A DNA stretch of 64,000 nucleotides from Desulfobacterales bacterium (GTDB lineage: Bacteria; Desulfobacterota; Desulfobacteria; Desulfobacterales; JANQIE01). The translations under genes and the position numbers were made by a program. Every line of letters begins with the position of its first letter. Position 1 is the first letter of the stretch. The notes beneath the pieces were generated by a model. The model was not told the DNA's origin. It made no database searches and was given only the letters and a program-made list of their open reading frames with translations. Shown here piece by piece: positions 43,801 through 52,233 of the stretch. Location: the NCBI GenBank assembly GCA_028282295.1, contig JANQIE010000063.1, positions 1 to 64,000 on the forward strand, given 5' to 3'.

Positions 43801-44219
43801 GACGCGTCATCCGGGATCGCGGCCACATCGCCGCGCCAGTTAAAACCGGAAGCGCCGGCCGATGCGCCGGCATGGACCAGACTCGCGCTGGCCTGAGGTT
43901 GGTAAAGCAGGACGGTTTGCAATTCACCTTGCCGGATGACGCCGGACAGCATGTGTTGGACGACCTGACGCGTTACCCGGTTTGGACGCTGCAATACCCG
44001 TCCCACCGCATGCTGGTGGCTCAACAGAAGCGCCGTGGTTTGATATTTTTCCAGATGGGATTCGATCTGCGCCTGAACCGACCGGGCCACCAAAGCCGCC
44101 TGCAACCGGCCGTTCACGGCGATATTGCGGTTAATATCGTGGTGGTACAATAGCCCGCCCACCAGCGCGGACGTGATCGCCAGGAATGCCAACCCATAAA
44201 TAACAAGGCGAATACGCAT
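40863..44219 (-). CDS. Membrane receptor with three PAS domains, SpoIIE phosphatase and HATPase kinase
   Basis: The 1118-residue protein has a membrane helix (about 4-24), a periplasmic sensor region (about 25-283) and a second helix (about 284-304). Three PAS domains follow (about 325-440, 450-570 and 580-700; for example GRFRELAEMLPETIFELDRN). A SpoIIE/PP2C phosphatase (about 700-930) keeps acidic residues in EGGDHYF and LVLYTDGLTEMPQ. A HATPase domain (about 985-1100) has LEESILNAWKHGHGE and QVIDSGPGFDF. It can in principle both phosphorylate and dephosphorylate the adjacent STAS protein. The upstream neighbour is an MCP. Confidence 0.88.
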   Translation of the reverse strand: MRIRLVIYGLAFLAITSALVGGLLYHHDINRNIAVNGRLQAALVARSVQAQIESHLEKYQTTALLLSHQHAVGRVLQRPNRVTRQVVQHMLSGVIRQGELQTVLLYQPQASASLVHAGASAGASGFNWRGDVAAIPDDASGVRFIDAADPAGRRVAAVATVNDHQDNYLGAILVAGSFDRLERRLTASITGHWLLVDAKSRVVAGAPTWRGGRLGSEIRTVGPEALPVAPDLNAVAPDQLIDAAGNRYWFHRQDVTAWPGFTVVGLVDEYQCYRACGMVFNGTRSLVIAGLCLGILVAAVLIVRFAHRAVADEKLVRDELAKSEGRFRELAEMLPETIFELDRNGTVIFVNQQAYKQFGYTKEDLQNGLNGFDLIDAADRERALQNSLRIYKGEKTGLNEYTALRKDGSRFPALFHSSLITDQGQPAGIRGFIIDITARKQMEDALRAERDQTRRIFKSSPSVICGITPDGTTTFINQTGERITGYTAEELVGRSWWQTLYPDQEHHQVETLLAALESEDVKAYEMTLTSRAGQKITIAWNSIVNRDDTGRIIEIIGFGQDITKAKHAEAKLRNSEAYLRMIMATIPAGVVVIDAKAGNIIDINPFGAKLFGYRPASLIGKDYHDFVCVDRIGLCPREIPCGDRGGSDVVLHPDSDHTIHVRRTHTRFPVGDREVVVQSLIDITDIKQLMRKQSISIDLSKSLLGLVNGRIARYTPLNPKLALFAQAQAARCYAEGGDHYFLRTIAADDEGRTGRTIVSLKDQSGHEVGCVLRSIITDLIHHELLDDRTLTMAQTMSCLNDRICELDSFATADFLTAITLEIDHASLTMHYAACGHPPFLLIRGREVRLIPDTDQAGGNLAIGMIGGVAFTAGRIQLQVGDRLVLYTDGLTEMPQRNRSFVINGERLGRMTHNVLDTQPVPKPVAIICQDLLQKIAALCDETVIPDGKNTSADDVTLIGLEVEAYNRCEQQVIRPHSVESLAGQIKTLAARISTEGARSGIDDAWQNFRLVLEESILNAWKHGHGEALDKPITVRWRFGNDLHLQVIDSGPGFDFNRLGNPTDPQGMTRSSGRGIYLMRHLTDQLWWEDHGRHIHLVFHRPLKPAAADIAPAGASDDG

Positions 44220-44314
44220 CGAAAGCTATTCCGTGCTGTTCTGAAAAAAAGCGGGCGGCGCACATGCCGCCCTTGACGTTAAATCGATTCCATTTACCGA
44301 ATTGATACGACGAT

Positions 44315-45919
44315 CTAAAAATCCTTGAAATCGGAAGACTCGATAGCAGGGGCTTTTGTCACCGGATTGGTTAGCTGTTCGACCTGCGGCGCAGCCGGCC
44401 CGGCAGCCGGTTCGGTTTTCGTTTCCGGCCCGGACGCCTCCAAAGCAGGCTGCCGCTGCCCGGCGGTCCGGCCGAAAACCACGCCCTGTAACGTAGCGAC
44501 AAAGCCGCGCATCTCCTGCGACTGTGCGGAAAGTTCTTCCGCCGCCGCGGCCGTTTCCTCAGCCGTGGAGGCGACCTTCTGAGTGACAGACTCCATCTCA
44601 CAGGTTCCTTTGCTGATCTGATCGATGGCCGTTGCCTGCTCTTTGCTCGCCAGGGTGATGGAGCGGGTCTTTTCCCCCATGGTGGTCGCCGATTCGATGA
44701 TCCCTTCAAAATCCTGATTGACTTCCTTGATGGCGTGGGTGGCCATGGAAACGCGCCGGACAGTGGAATCGAGAAGCTTTTGTGTATCCTGGGCAGCATC
44801 GGTTGCCCGAATCGCCAGATTGCGCACCTCATCGGCCACGACGGCAAAACCGGCCCCGGCCTCGCCGGCGCGCGCGGCTTCAACCGCCGCGTTCAATGCC
44901 AGCAAGTTGGTTTGAAACGCAATTTCATCGATGTTTTTAATGATATGGCTGATCCGGTCACTGTCGTTTTCAATTTGCGTCATCTGCTGAGTCAATTGCA
45001 CCATGGCTTTGAGCGACTGGCCCGACTTTTCGATGTTTTCGTTCATCAACGCCTGCGCCCCCTTTGTCAAACCGGCGGTCTGCGTGCTTTGAGCGGCCAG
45101 TTCGGCAATGGTGGCCGATGTTTCCTCAATGGAGGCGGCCTGTTCGCTGCTGCCCGCCGCCAGGGACTGCCCGACGGCCGAAACCTGGTTTGACGCAGCG
45201 GTAACCTGGTCGGCGCTGTTATTCAATCCGCAAACAATCCGATCGATCGGCCGGGCAATGGAGCGCGCCATCAAATAGGAAAGCACAAGCCCCAGACAAG
45301 CCACAACCGCGCCGAAAATCCCCAGAGTGTATATCAACCGGCTGATCTCGGCATCGACATCGTCGACATAAATCCCCGAGCCGACAATCCAGCCCCACTG
45401 GGGCAATAATTTGACATACGAAATTTTGGGCACCGGCCGGTCCGCGCCGGGTTTGGGCCAGTAGTAATCGACAAAACCGGCGCCGCTTTGCCGGCAGACC
45501 TTGATCATTTCTTTAAACAGAAATTTTCCGTTCGGATCCTTGAGCCCCGAAATATCCTGACCGTCAAGTTTCGGCTTCATGGGGTGCATGATCATTTTGG
45601 GGTGCATATCGTTAATCCAGAAATAATCCTGTTTCCCGGGATCGGTATTTTGCACCTGTTCGTAGCGCAACCCTTTGATTGCGGCCAAAGCCTGAAATTG
45701 GGCGGCTTGCACCGGAATCACCCCATTTTGGGCCTGGCCGGCATAATGGTTCAGCACACTCCAGGCAGTTTCCACCAGATGCCGGGTTTTAAGATACTTG
45801 GCATCGTACATACTCTTTTTTGTCTTAGGAACGATCCAGAACCCGGCGACTGCAAAACACATCACGATCAGCACACCCAATCCCAGAATTCGCGTGGAAA
45901 GCTTAAATCGGTCCAGCAT
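44315..45919 (-). CDS. Methyl-accepting chemotaxis protein with Cache-type sensor
   Basis: The ATG at 45919 has AGGAGG four bases before it and gives 534 residues; the frame extends upstream without support. There is one membrane helix near residue 10-30 and a second at about 205-225. A single-Cache sensor lies between them (YFWINDMHPKMIMHPMKPKL is typical). The signalling hairpin tip is intact: EIAFQTNLLALNAAVEAARA, then GEAGAGFAVVADEVRNLA. The C-terminus is Pro/Ala-rich with no CheR pentapeptide. A sigma-28-like site lies 65 bp upstream. Confidence 0.93.
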   Translation of the reverse strand: MLDRFKLSTRILGLGVLIVMCFAVAGFWIVPKTKKSMYDAKYLKTRHLVETAWSVLNHYAGQAQNGVIPVQAAQFQALAAIKGLRYEQVQNTDPGKQDYFWINDMHPKMIMHPMKPKLDGQDISGLKDPNGKFLFKEMIKVCRQSGAGFVDYYWPKPGADRPVPKISYVKLLPQWGWIVGSGIYVDDVDAEISRLIYTLGIFGAVVACLGLVLSYLMARSIARPIDRIVCGLNNSADQVTAASNQVSAVGQSLAAGSSEQAASIEETSATIAELAAQSTQTAGLTKGAQALMNENIEKSGQSLKAMVQLTQQMTQIENDSDRISHIIKNIDEIAFQTNLLALNAAVEAARAGEAGAGFAVVADEVRNLAIRATDAAQDTQKLLDSTVRRVSMATHAIKEVNQDFEGIIESATTMGEKTRSITLASKEQATAIDQISKGTCEMESVTQKVASTAEETAAAAEELSAQSQEMRGFVATLQGVVFGRTAGQRQPALEASGPETKTEPAAGPAAPQVEQLTNPVTKAPAIESSDFKDF

Positions 45920-45983
45920 GTTTCCTCCTGAATAATCTCTCCGACCGTCATTCAAAACAATTGGTAATAAAACATTAATCAGC

Positions 45984-46010
45984 ATATCGGAAAACGAGAC
46001 AATATCTTGA
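45984..46010 (-). promoter_or_regulatory. Sigma-28-like promoter candidate for the MCP operon
   Basis: The minus strand reads TCAAGATA, 11 bases, then TCCGATAT. That is 5 of 8 and 6 of 8 matches to the FliA -35 and -10 boxes, with the exact consensus spacing. It lies about 65 bp before the MCP ATG. This is weaker than the site at 34285. Confidence 0.4.
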
Positions 46011-46046
46011 GGAGAAAGGGCGTGATGCCTGGCTGACAGGGCCAAG

Positions 46047-46085
46047 GGCAATTAAGAATTGGGAATTAAAAATTAAGAATTGAGG
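46047..46085. repeat. Family R3 unit
   Basis: GGCAATTAAGAATTGGGAAT followed by TAAAAATTAAGAATTGAGG closely matches the left arm of the palindrome at 1028. A degraded REP remnant (CCGGACCCCGGCTTGCGCCG) follows near 46101. Confidence 0.7.
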
Positions 46086-46150
46086 ATTGAGATCTTTTGA
46101 CTCCGGACCCCGGCTTGCGCCGGGGGGGGGTGTGAGTTGCGAATGAGGAA

Positions 46151-46774
46151 TCAAACGCGTTTTAAGACACCAAGCGTTTTCAACATCGGCAGAGGCGCGA
46201 AGCGTTCACTTGCGATCGCCTTCTGGTAAATCAGGTAGGGCGCCTGGCCGCCCTGGGCCGGGTCCGGGAAAATGTCATGAATGACCAGAAAGCCGCCGGC
46301 CATGATATGCGGCGACCAACACGCCAGATCCGTTTCGGCCGCCTGTTGTGAATGACCGCCGTCGATAAAAACAAGGCTCAGTGGTGTCGCCCAGGCGCGC
46401 GCCGCCAATTGGGATGAGCACACCAACGGCACCACCGTGTCCAGCAGTTGCGCCCGTTCAATGGTTTGCCGAAACGTCGGAAACGTGTCCACCCGGCCGG
46501 CAGCGGCATCGTAAACCGCGGCATCGAAGTACTGCTCGTCGAGCTGATGTTCTTCCGAACCGCGGTGATGATCGATGGCGAACAATACGGTCCCCGTTGC
46601 CTTGCACGCCGCCCCTAGATAGAGCGTCGATTTGCCGCAATAACTGCCGACTTCCAGACAAGGCCCCAGCCGACCGGCATCCAGGGCGATTTCGTAAAGC
46701 CGCCGCCCTTCCTCCGGGTCCATGAACCCCTTGACCGAGTCGATGAGGGATTGGTTTAGATTAACTGTTTTCAC
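46151..46774 (-). CDS. Class I SAM-dependent methyltransferase (Methyltransf_24 type)
   Basis: With the GTG at 46774 the product has 207 residues; a TTG at 46804 would add 10 residues read from repeat sequence. CLEVGSYCGKSTLYLGAACK is the SAM-binding loop, LFAIDHHRGSEEHQ the acidic loop and LVFIDGGHSQQAAETDLACW the typical catalytic-face motif. Such enzymes methylate small molecules or sugars. It lies about 40 bp downstream of ftsK; an R4 unit fills the junction. The target is unknown. Confidence 0.8.
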   Translation of the reverse strand: MKTVNLNQSLIDSVKGFMDPEEGRRLYEIALDAGRLGPCLEVGSYCGKSTLYLGAACKATGTVLFAIDHHRGSEEHQLDEQYFDAAVYDAAAGRVDTFPTFRQTIERAQLLDTVVPLVCSSQLAARAWATPLSLVFIDGGHSQQAAETDLACWSPHIMAGGFLVIHDIFPDPAQGGQAPYLIYQKAIASERFAPLPMLKTLGVLKRV

Positions 46775-46814
46775 AACCGTCAGAAATACTTCCCCAAATT
46801 TCAAATTTCAAGTT

Positions 46815-48959
46815 TCAGGTTTCATCAAACGCATTCACCAGCACCTCACGCGGCTTGGCGCCGTCGGACGGTCCCACGACGCCTTCTTTTTCCATAACTT
46901 CGATAATGCGGGCAGCGCGGTTATAGCCAATGCGCAGGTGCCGCTGGATCATTGAAATCGAAGCCTGACGGGTCTTGGTTACCAGCGCCACCGCCTCGTC
47001 GTACTTCTCGTCGTACTCGGTGTCTTCTTCTTCCTTGGTCGGCGCCTTGTGCATCCTGGTAACTTCGTCATCATATTCGGGCGGCTTCTGGCTTCGCAGA
47101 AATCCGGTGATGCGCGCGATTTCCGCCTCGGATATGTAGGCGCCGTGAATCCGCTGCAGTTTGGCGGTGCCCGGCGGCAGGAACAACATGTCACCCATGC
47201 CGAGCAGGCTTTCGGCGCCGTTGGTGTCGATAATGGTGCGCGAATCGGTTTTCGAGGAAACCTGAAACGTCAGGCGGGTCGGGAAGTTGGCCTTGATGAT
47301 GCCGGTGAGCACATCCACCGATGGCCGCTGCGTCGCCAGAATCAAGTGAATGCCTGCGGCGCGGGCCATCTGGGCCAGACGCGTCAGGGCGACCTCCACA
47401 TCCCGTGAAGCCACCATCATCAAATCGGCCAATTCATCGATGATAATCACGATGTAGGGCAGCGGTTTGGGGGCCTCGCCGGTTTCAGGCTTCGGCTCCT
47501 TGAGGATTTTCTTGTTGTATTGGTCGATATTGCGGGTTTTCTTCTCGCTTAACAATTCATAGCGGTATTCCATCTCGCGCACGGCCCAGAAAAGGGCGTT
47601 GGTGGCTTTTTTCACATCGGTGACCACCGGCGTGATCAGGTGGGGGATGCCGTCATACATGGACAGCTCGATGCGTTTGGGGTCGACCATGATCATTTTC
47701 ACCGCATCCGGGGTGGCCTTGTAAAGGAAACTGCAGATCATGGTATTCAAGGCCACACTTTTACCGGACCCGGTGGCGCCGGCAATCAACAGGTGGGGCA
47801 TTTTGTTCAGTTCGGAGGCGACCGGATCACCCACGATATCCTTGCCGAGGCACAGGGTCAGGACCGACTTGGCTTTTTCGAAAACGTCGGCCATGACCAT
47901 CTCCCGAAACCGCACGGTTTCGCGCTCGGCATTGGGGATCTCGATGCCGATGACCGCCTTGCCCGGTATCGGCGCCACAATCCGGATGCTGGTGGCGCGC
48001 AGGGCGAGCGACAGGTCATCGGACAGACTTACGACCTTGTTGATCTTGACCCCCGCGGCCGGCGCATATTCAAAGGTGGTGATCACCGGCCCCGGCGTGA
48101 CGGCCACGACCTTGCCCTTCACACCGAAATCGTCCAGCTTTTTTTCCAGCAACCGGGACTGCATTTTCAGATTGTCATCGTCCACCGAGGTGTCTCGCGG
48201 TTCAGGTGCATCCAGAAAATTGATTGACGGAAGCTGGTATTTGTCGCCGTTTTGCATGAAATCGAACACCGCCTGCTTGGGCTTGACTTTCTTTTTCACC
48301 GGCGTTGCCTTGGCGGTTTTGATCTCGATTTTTTCGGTCTTGCGAGCCTTTTGGACCGCTGCGGCCTGTTTGCGTTTGACTGCTTTTTTACGGCGTTCCT
48401 GACGTTTGATGAAGTACGTTGCGATTCGCTCGGTGGAGGACGAGGCAACGTGTTTGGTTCGTTTAAAAAAGCGCAGGATGGAAAAGCCGGTGGCCAGGAT
48501 AAAACCGATCAGCCACAGCAGCGTCAAAATAATAACACTGCCCGCGAAATTGGCGTATTTGACCAGAAAGGCCTTGATGGGAATCCCGATCATGCCGCCG
48601 GTGGAAAACGCATGGCCGAACAGATCGATCCGATTGTGCTGCAATGCGAACAGGCTGCCGGTGGTGATCACCAGCAACAGGCCGCCGGCCAAAATGGCAA
48701 GGGCAGTCCGCCCGGATTGTCCCATGAAAAAATGGATGCTGGCCAGCAGCAGCAATACCGGAATCCAGAACGCCCCCAGGCCGAACAGGCCGATCAGGCC
48801 GCCGGCCAGGTGCGCCCCCAACAGACCGAACAGGTTTTCAATCTGACCGGCGGCGCGGGCATTGTGCAGTGACGGGTCATCGGGGCTGAAGGAGAGTAAA
48901 CTGATAAGGGTGAAGATAACCAGAAAAAATAACAGGATACCGTAAATTTCTTTTCGCAT
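46815..48959 (-). CDS. ftsK: DNA translocase FtsK
   Basis: FtsK pumps chromosome ends through the division septum and activates XerCD. The 714-residue product has four membrane helices (residues about 8-170), a basic Lys-rich linker, the alpha/beta domain and an AAA motor with LIAGATGSGKSVALNTMICS (Walker A) and VIIIDELADLMMVASRD (Walker B). The C-terminal gamma winged helix contains SISMIQRHLRIGYNRAARII and would read KOPS sites. The linker is short compared with E. coli FtsK. Confidence 0.97.
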   Translation of the reverse strand: MRKEIYGILLFFLVIFTLISLLSFSPDDPSLHNARAAGQIENLFGLLGAHLAGGLIGLFGLGAFWIPVLLLLASIHFFMGQSGRTALAILAGGLLLVITTGSLFALQHNRIDLFGHAFSTGGMIGIPIKAFLVKYANFAGSVIILTLLWLIGFILATGFSILRFFKRTKHVASSSTERIATYFIKRQERRKKAVKRKQAAAVQKARKTEKIEIKTAKATPVKKKVKPKQAVFDFMQNGDKYQLPSINFLDAPEPRDTSVDDDNLKMQSRLLEKKLDDFGVKGKVVAVTPGPVITTFEYAPAAGVKINKVVSLSDDLSLALRATSIRIVAPIPGKAVIGIEIPNAERETVRFREMVMADVFEKAKSVLTLCLGKDIVGDPVASELNKMPHLLIAGATGSGKSVALNTMICSFLYKATPDAVKMIMVDPKRIELSMYDGIPHLITPVVTDVKKATNALFWAVREMEYRYELLSEKKTRNIDQYNKKILKEPKPETGEAPKPLPYIVIIIDELADLMMVASRDVEVALTRLAQMARAAGIHLILATQRPSVDVLTGIIKANFPTRLTFQVSSKTDSRTIIDTNGAESLLGMGDMLFLPPGTAKLQRIHGAYISEAEIARITGFLRSQKPPEYDDEVTRMHKAPTKEEEDTEYDEKYDEAVALVTKTRQASISMIQRHLRIGYNRAARIIEVMEKEGVVGPSDGAKPREVLVNAFDET

Positions 48960-49013
48960 AGGCGTCTCGGGTGGCGGGCCTGTCGGCCCCTTTATGTCCT
49001 TTTAGACACTAGT

Positions 49014-49157
49014 TAGTGCCCATCCGGAAATAGTAGCTTTTGGTTCCCGGCAAGGCCCGAGCATTTTTAAAACCGCAGGCATAGCGGACTATGTCGAGGA
49101 TTTTAAAAGTGCGAGAACGCCGCCGGGGGCCAAAAGATGCTATTTCCGGATGGGCAC
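49014..49157. repeat. Family R1 complete element (144 bp), MITE-like, with TAGT duplication
   Basis: The ends are TAGTGCCCATCCGGAAATAG and its partner CTATTTCCGGATGGGCAC. The inside has the same nested hairpin as 1-104. TAGT stands directly on each side (49010-49013 and 49158-49161). There is no open frame inside, so it is a non-autonomous element. It lies in the 290-bp gap between ftsK and rnj; the rest of this gap shows nothing. Confidence 0.8.
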
Positions 49158-49249
49158 TAGTTAACAGTACGACCCCTAAACCTCTGCGCTCACTTCCGAT
49201 TAAAATAAAATCTTACTCCGGTAACGCGATCTTTTTTCGAAATGGAGCG

Positions 49250-50899
49250 CTACACCTCCAAAATAAACGGCAATATCACCGGGCGGCGTCGAATGGCGAA
49301 GTAAAAGTACTGCTTCAACGCGGTCTTGATGCGCGCCCGGATTTTTTCGACCCGGTTGGGGTCGTCCGGCGATTCATCTTCAACGATTTCCAGAATGACG
49401 CACTTGGCGTCCTCCAACAGGTGACCGGTTTCGGTTTCAAAGACAAACCCGCGCGAAACAAGATCCGGGCCGTAAATCACCACGCCGGTCTCTTCATCAA
49501 AGGCCATGTTGACCACCACCATGCCGTCTTCGGACAGGGAGCGGCGCTCTTTCAACACACTGCGCCCCACATCGCCGACGCCCTTGCCGTCGATGAGCAC
49601 CCGCCCGGTGAGCACCCGTTCGCGAATGCGCCCGCCGTCTTCGTCAAACTCGATCACATGCCCGTTCTCGGCCACCAGGACCCGGTGTTTGGAAATCCCC
49701 ACGGCCTTGGCCAACCGCGCATGTAGCGTTAAATGACGGTATTCGCCATGAATCGGGATAAAATACTTCGGCTTGGTCAGGTTGATCATCAGTTTGAGTT
49801 CTTCCCTGAAGGCATGACCGGAGACGTGGATCGCCGATATTTTTTCGTAAATAACATCGGCGCCTTGTTTGTACAAATTATTAATGATGTTGGCGATGGC
49901 TTTCTCGTTGCCGGGAATGAATTTGGAAGACAGGATGACCGTGTCTTTTTGTTTGACTTTGATCTGCTTGTGGGTGCCCGCGGCCATGCGCGCCAGGGCC
50001 GACATGGGTTCGCCCTGGCTGCCGGTGGTGATGATCATGATTTCATCGTCGGCGTAGTCCCCGATCTGGTCCAGGGTGATCTCCATACCGTCCGGAATTT
50101 TAATGTACCCCAGCTCCTTGGCAATGTTGAGGCTGACTTCGATGCTGCGGCCGTTGAAAACAACTTTCTTCTGCCGCATTTCAGCGATCTTGACAATCTG
50201 CTGGATGCGGCCGACGTTGGAGGCGAACAGCGCCACAATGATGCGCCCCTGACGTCCCACTGTCAGGTTGGCCAGAGTGTCGCCGATCTCCTGGGCCGAG
50301 ATGGTGTAACCTTCCTTTTCGACATTGGTCGAGTCGCTCAACAGCGCCAGCACGCCCTTTTGACCCAGTTGCGCAAATTTGTTGACATCGGTCATCATGC
50401 TCTCGATGGCCGCATGGCTGATTTTAAAATCACCGGTATGGATAACCGTGCCGATGGGGGTGTGGATCGCCAGCCCCAACCCGTCGACCACACTATGGCT
50501 GACCCGGATAAACTCCAGTTCGAACGGACCGATCTTCAGTTGCTCGTCCGGCGTGATCGTGTGCAAAGCAACGGTGTTGAGCAGATCGAATTCCTCCAGT
50601 TTGTTGCGCACAACGCCCAGGGTGAACGGACTGCCAAAGACCGGGATATTGATATCCCGGAGCAGAAACGGCAGGGCCCCGATATGGTCTTCATGGGCAT
50701 GGGTCAACACGATGCCGGAAACCTTGTTGCGGTTCTGGCGCAGGTATTCGTAATCGGGGATCACATAATCGACCCCCAACATGTAATCTTCCGGAAACAT
50801 CAGGCCGGCATCGACCACAAAGATAGTCTCTTCATATTCAAACGCCATCATGTTCAGACCGATTTCGCCCAAACCGCCCAGGGGGATAATTTTCAGCAT
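49250..50899 (-). CDS. rnj: Ribonuclease J
   Basis: RNase J is a metallo-beta-lactamase-fold endo/5'-exoribonuclease for mRNA decay and rRNA maturation. The 549-residue product has the metal motif HAHEDHIGALPFLL near residue 65, the beta-CASP region and the C-terminal HGEYRHLTLHARLAKAVGI motif; the length is typical. RNase J is known in Gram-positives, archaea and some deltaproteobacteria. It overlaps plsC by 7 bp. Confidence 0.94.
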   Translation of the reverse strand: MLKIIPLGGLGEIGLNMMAFEYEETIFVVDAGLMFPEDYMLGVDYVIPDYEYLRQNRNKVSGIVLTHAHEDHIGALPFLLRDINIPVFGSPFTLGVVRNKLEEFDLLNTVALHTITPDEQLKIGPFELEFIRVSHSVVDGLGLAIHTPIGTVIHTGDFKISHAAIESMMTDVNKFAQLGQKGVLALLSDSTNVEKEGYTISAQEIGDTLANLTVGRQGRIIVALFASNVGRIQQIVKIAEMRQKKVVFNGRSIEVSLNIAKELGYIKIPDGMEITLDQIGDYADDEIMIITTGSQGEPMSALARMAAGTHKQIKVKQKDTVILSSKFIPGNEKAIANIINNLYKQGADVIYEKISAIHVSGHAFREELKLMINLTKPKYFIPIHGEYRHLTLHARLAKAVGISKHRVLVAENGHVIEFDEDGGRIRERVLTGRVLIDGKGVGDVGRSVLKERRSLSEDGMVVVNMAFDEETGVVIYGPDLVSRGFVFETETGHLLEDAKCVILEIVEDESPDDPNRVEKIRARIKTALKQYFYFAIRRRPVILPFILEV

Positions 50900-51615
50900 G
50901 ACGCGACCTCTTTGCAGCTCGCAAACGTTTCGACGATCACTTCTCTTATATCATTCAAAAGGACATCCTTGGTTGCGCGTGTATAGGCCGCGGCGGGCAC
51001 GGCCGGTTTGATGTCGATCACCACCCGTCCGGGGCGAATCGACAGTTTTTGTCTGGGCATGATGGCGCGGGTGCCGTGCACTACCACGGGAACCACCGGC
51101 ACGCCGGCTTCAACCGCCATGACAAAGCCGCCTTTCTTGAACGGCCCGATCCGTCCGTCCCGGCTGCGGGTACCCTCGGGAAAAATCAGGACCGACGCCC
51201 CGTCCCGTATGGTTTGGGCCGCTTTGGCCAGGCTGTCGAAGGCGGATTTGCGGTTGGCGCGATCGATGCTGATATAACCGACCCGCCGCATGGCCAGCCC
51301 GAACAGGGGAATCCTGAAAAGCTCGGCCTTGGCCAGCCATCTAAATTGCACCGGCAGGTATGCCAGCAACACCGGAATGTCAAAATTGCTTTGGTGATTC
51401 GCCATGTAGATGTACGGTTTGGCCGGATCGATGTTTTCCAGGCCCCTGACCGTCACCTTGATGCGGCTGGCGAACAGGATCGACCCTCCCCACGCCCGTG
51501 CAACGCGATGGGGCCAATTGCCGCTGGGATCGAACAACGACACCAGGATGACGCCGACTCCGAATAAAATCGTGACAAAAACAATCCAGACAAAAATAAA
51601 AAGGGTATAAATCAT
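50893..51615 (-). CDS. plsC: 1-acyl-sn-glycerol-3-phosphate acyltransferase PlsC
   Basis: PlsC makes phosphatidic acid, the second acylation of phospholipid synthesis. The 240-residue product has an N-terminal membrane helix (about 5-28). It also has the acyltransferase motif NHQSNFD (H-x4-D) near residue 73, FPEGTRSRDG near residue 143 and VPVVPVVVHGT near residue 175. The 7-bp overlap with rnj and 4-bp gap to the upstream small gene point to one transcript. Confidence 0.94.
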   Translation of the reverse strand: MIYTLFIFVWIVFVTILFGVGVILVSLFDPSGNWPHRVARAWGGSILFASRIKVTVRGLENIDPAKPYIYMANHQSNFDIPVLLAYLPVQFRWLAKAELFRIPLFGLAMRRVGYISIDRANRKSAFDSLAKAAQTIRDGASVLIFPEGTRSRDGRIGPFKKGGFVMAVEAGVPVVPVVVHGTRAIMPRQKLSIRPGRVVIDIKPAVPAAAYTRATKDVLLNDIREVIVETFASCKEVASC

Positions 51616-51619
51616 TCAC

Positions 51620-51955
51620 TCAAATTTTCAGCGCCAGCGTCGTTAGCATATCTTCAAGCACCTGATACAGCCAGTTGCGTTGCTTTTCGTTTGCATAGGC
51701 GATGCAGTTACAGCGGATGGTTTGCTGTGCGCGAACCAGCAGTTCCGCTGATAGTTTCGATTCTTCAAGTTCAATGACAAAATAATACGGCCGGCATTGC
51801 GTGTGCTCGGCCTGGATGGGTGTGAGCAAGGCAGGATCTTGAATCGGGACCCAGTACAGTCCGCCCAGTTTCGCCGGCCCATAAGTTTCGTCCAGATAGT
51901 TACGGATTTGCTCAAAATCCTCAAGGCGCAGTTCGTCAAGTACGTATTGTTTCAT
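51620..51955 (-). CDS. Conserved hypothetical protein (111 aa)
   Basis: This 111-residue protein is not recognised. It is soluble, slightly acidic and contains a Tyr/Gly-rich start (LDETYGPAKLGGLYWVPI). It has two isolated Cys, in HTQCRPYYFVIELEES and QTIRCNCIAYANEKQ. The predicted mix of strands and two helices suggests a compact domain. It sits directly upstream of plsC and rnj with a 4-bp gap and starts with ATG at 51955, so it is likely expressed with them. Confidence 0.65.
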   Translation of the reverse strand: MKQYVLDELRLEDFEQIRNYLDETYGPAKLGGLYWVPIQDPALLTPIQAEHTQCRPYYFVIELEESKLSAELLVRAQQTIRCNCIAYANEKQRNWLYQVLEDMLTTLALKI

Positions 51956-52047
51956 AATTATGCCGAATATCAGAAAAAGGGACGCCGCGCAAGATGTAAG
52001 AATACAATTTTTGCCCTCATTACAGTGTGTTGCGTATCATAGCCGGA

Positions 52048-52095
52048 TTAAGGGCTCGCGCTGAAATGTGAAATTGTTTTTACGCCAGCCCTAAT
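52048..52095. repeat. Family R2 short hairpin
   Basis: TTAAGGGCTCGCGCTGAAAT pairs with the imperfect reverse-complement end ACGCCAGCCCTAA. It lies in the 278-bp gap between the ferredoxin gene and the small gene at 51620. It is a shortened R2 copy like the one at 12841. Confidence 0.7.
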
Positions 52096-52178
52096 GCCGA
52101 CAAAGGTGACGCATCGCCGGTGCTTCCGGTCGCGAATCGGGCATGGGCATTGCGCCGGAGTCAATCGCCCGGAAACAA

Positions 52179-52217
52179 AAATCCCCTGGTGCGTGGGCAA
52201 CAACAACCAGGGGATTT
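52179..52217 (-). terminator. Rho-independent terminator after the ferredoxin gene
   Basis: AAATCCCCTGGT (52179-52190) pairs perfectly with ACCAGGGGATTT (52206-52217) around a 15-base loop. On the minus strand it is followed by TTTG, 17 bp past the ferredoxin stop. Confidence 0.8.
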
Positions 52218-52233
52218 AATTTTAAAGGGCGAA

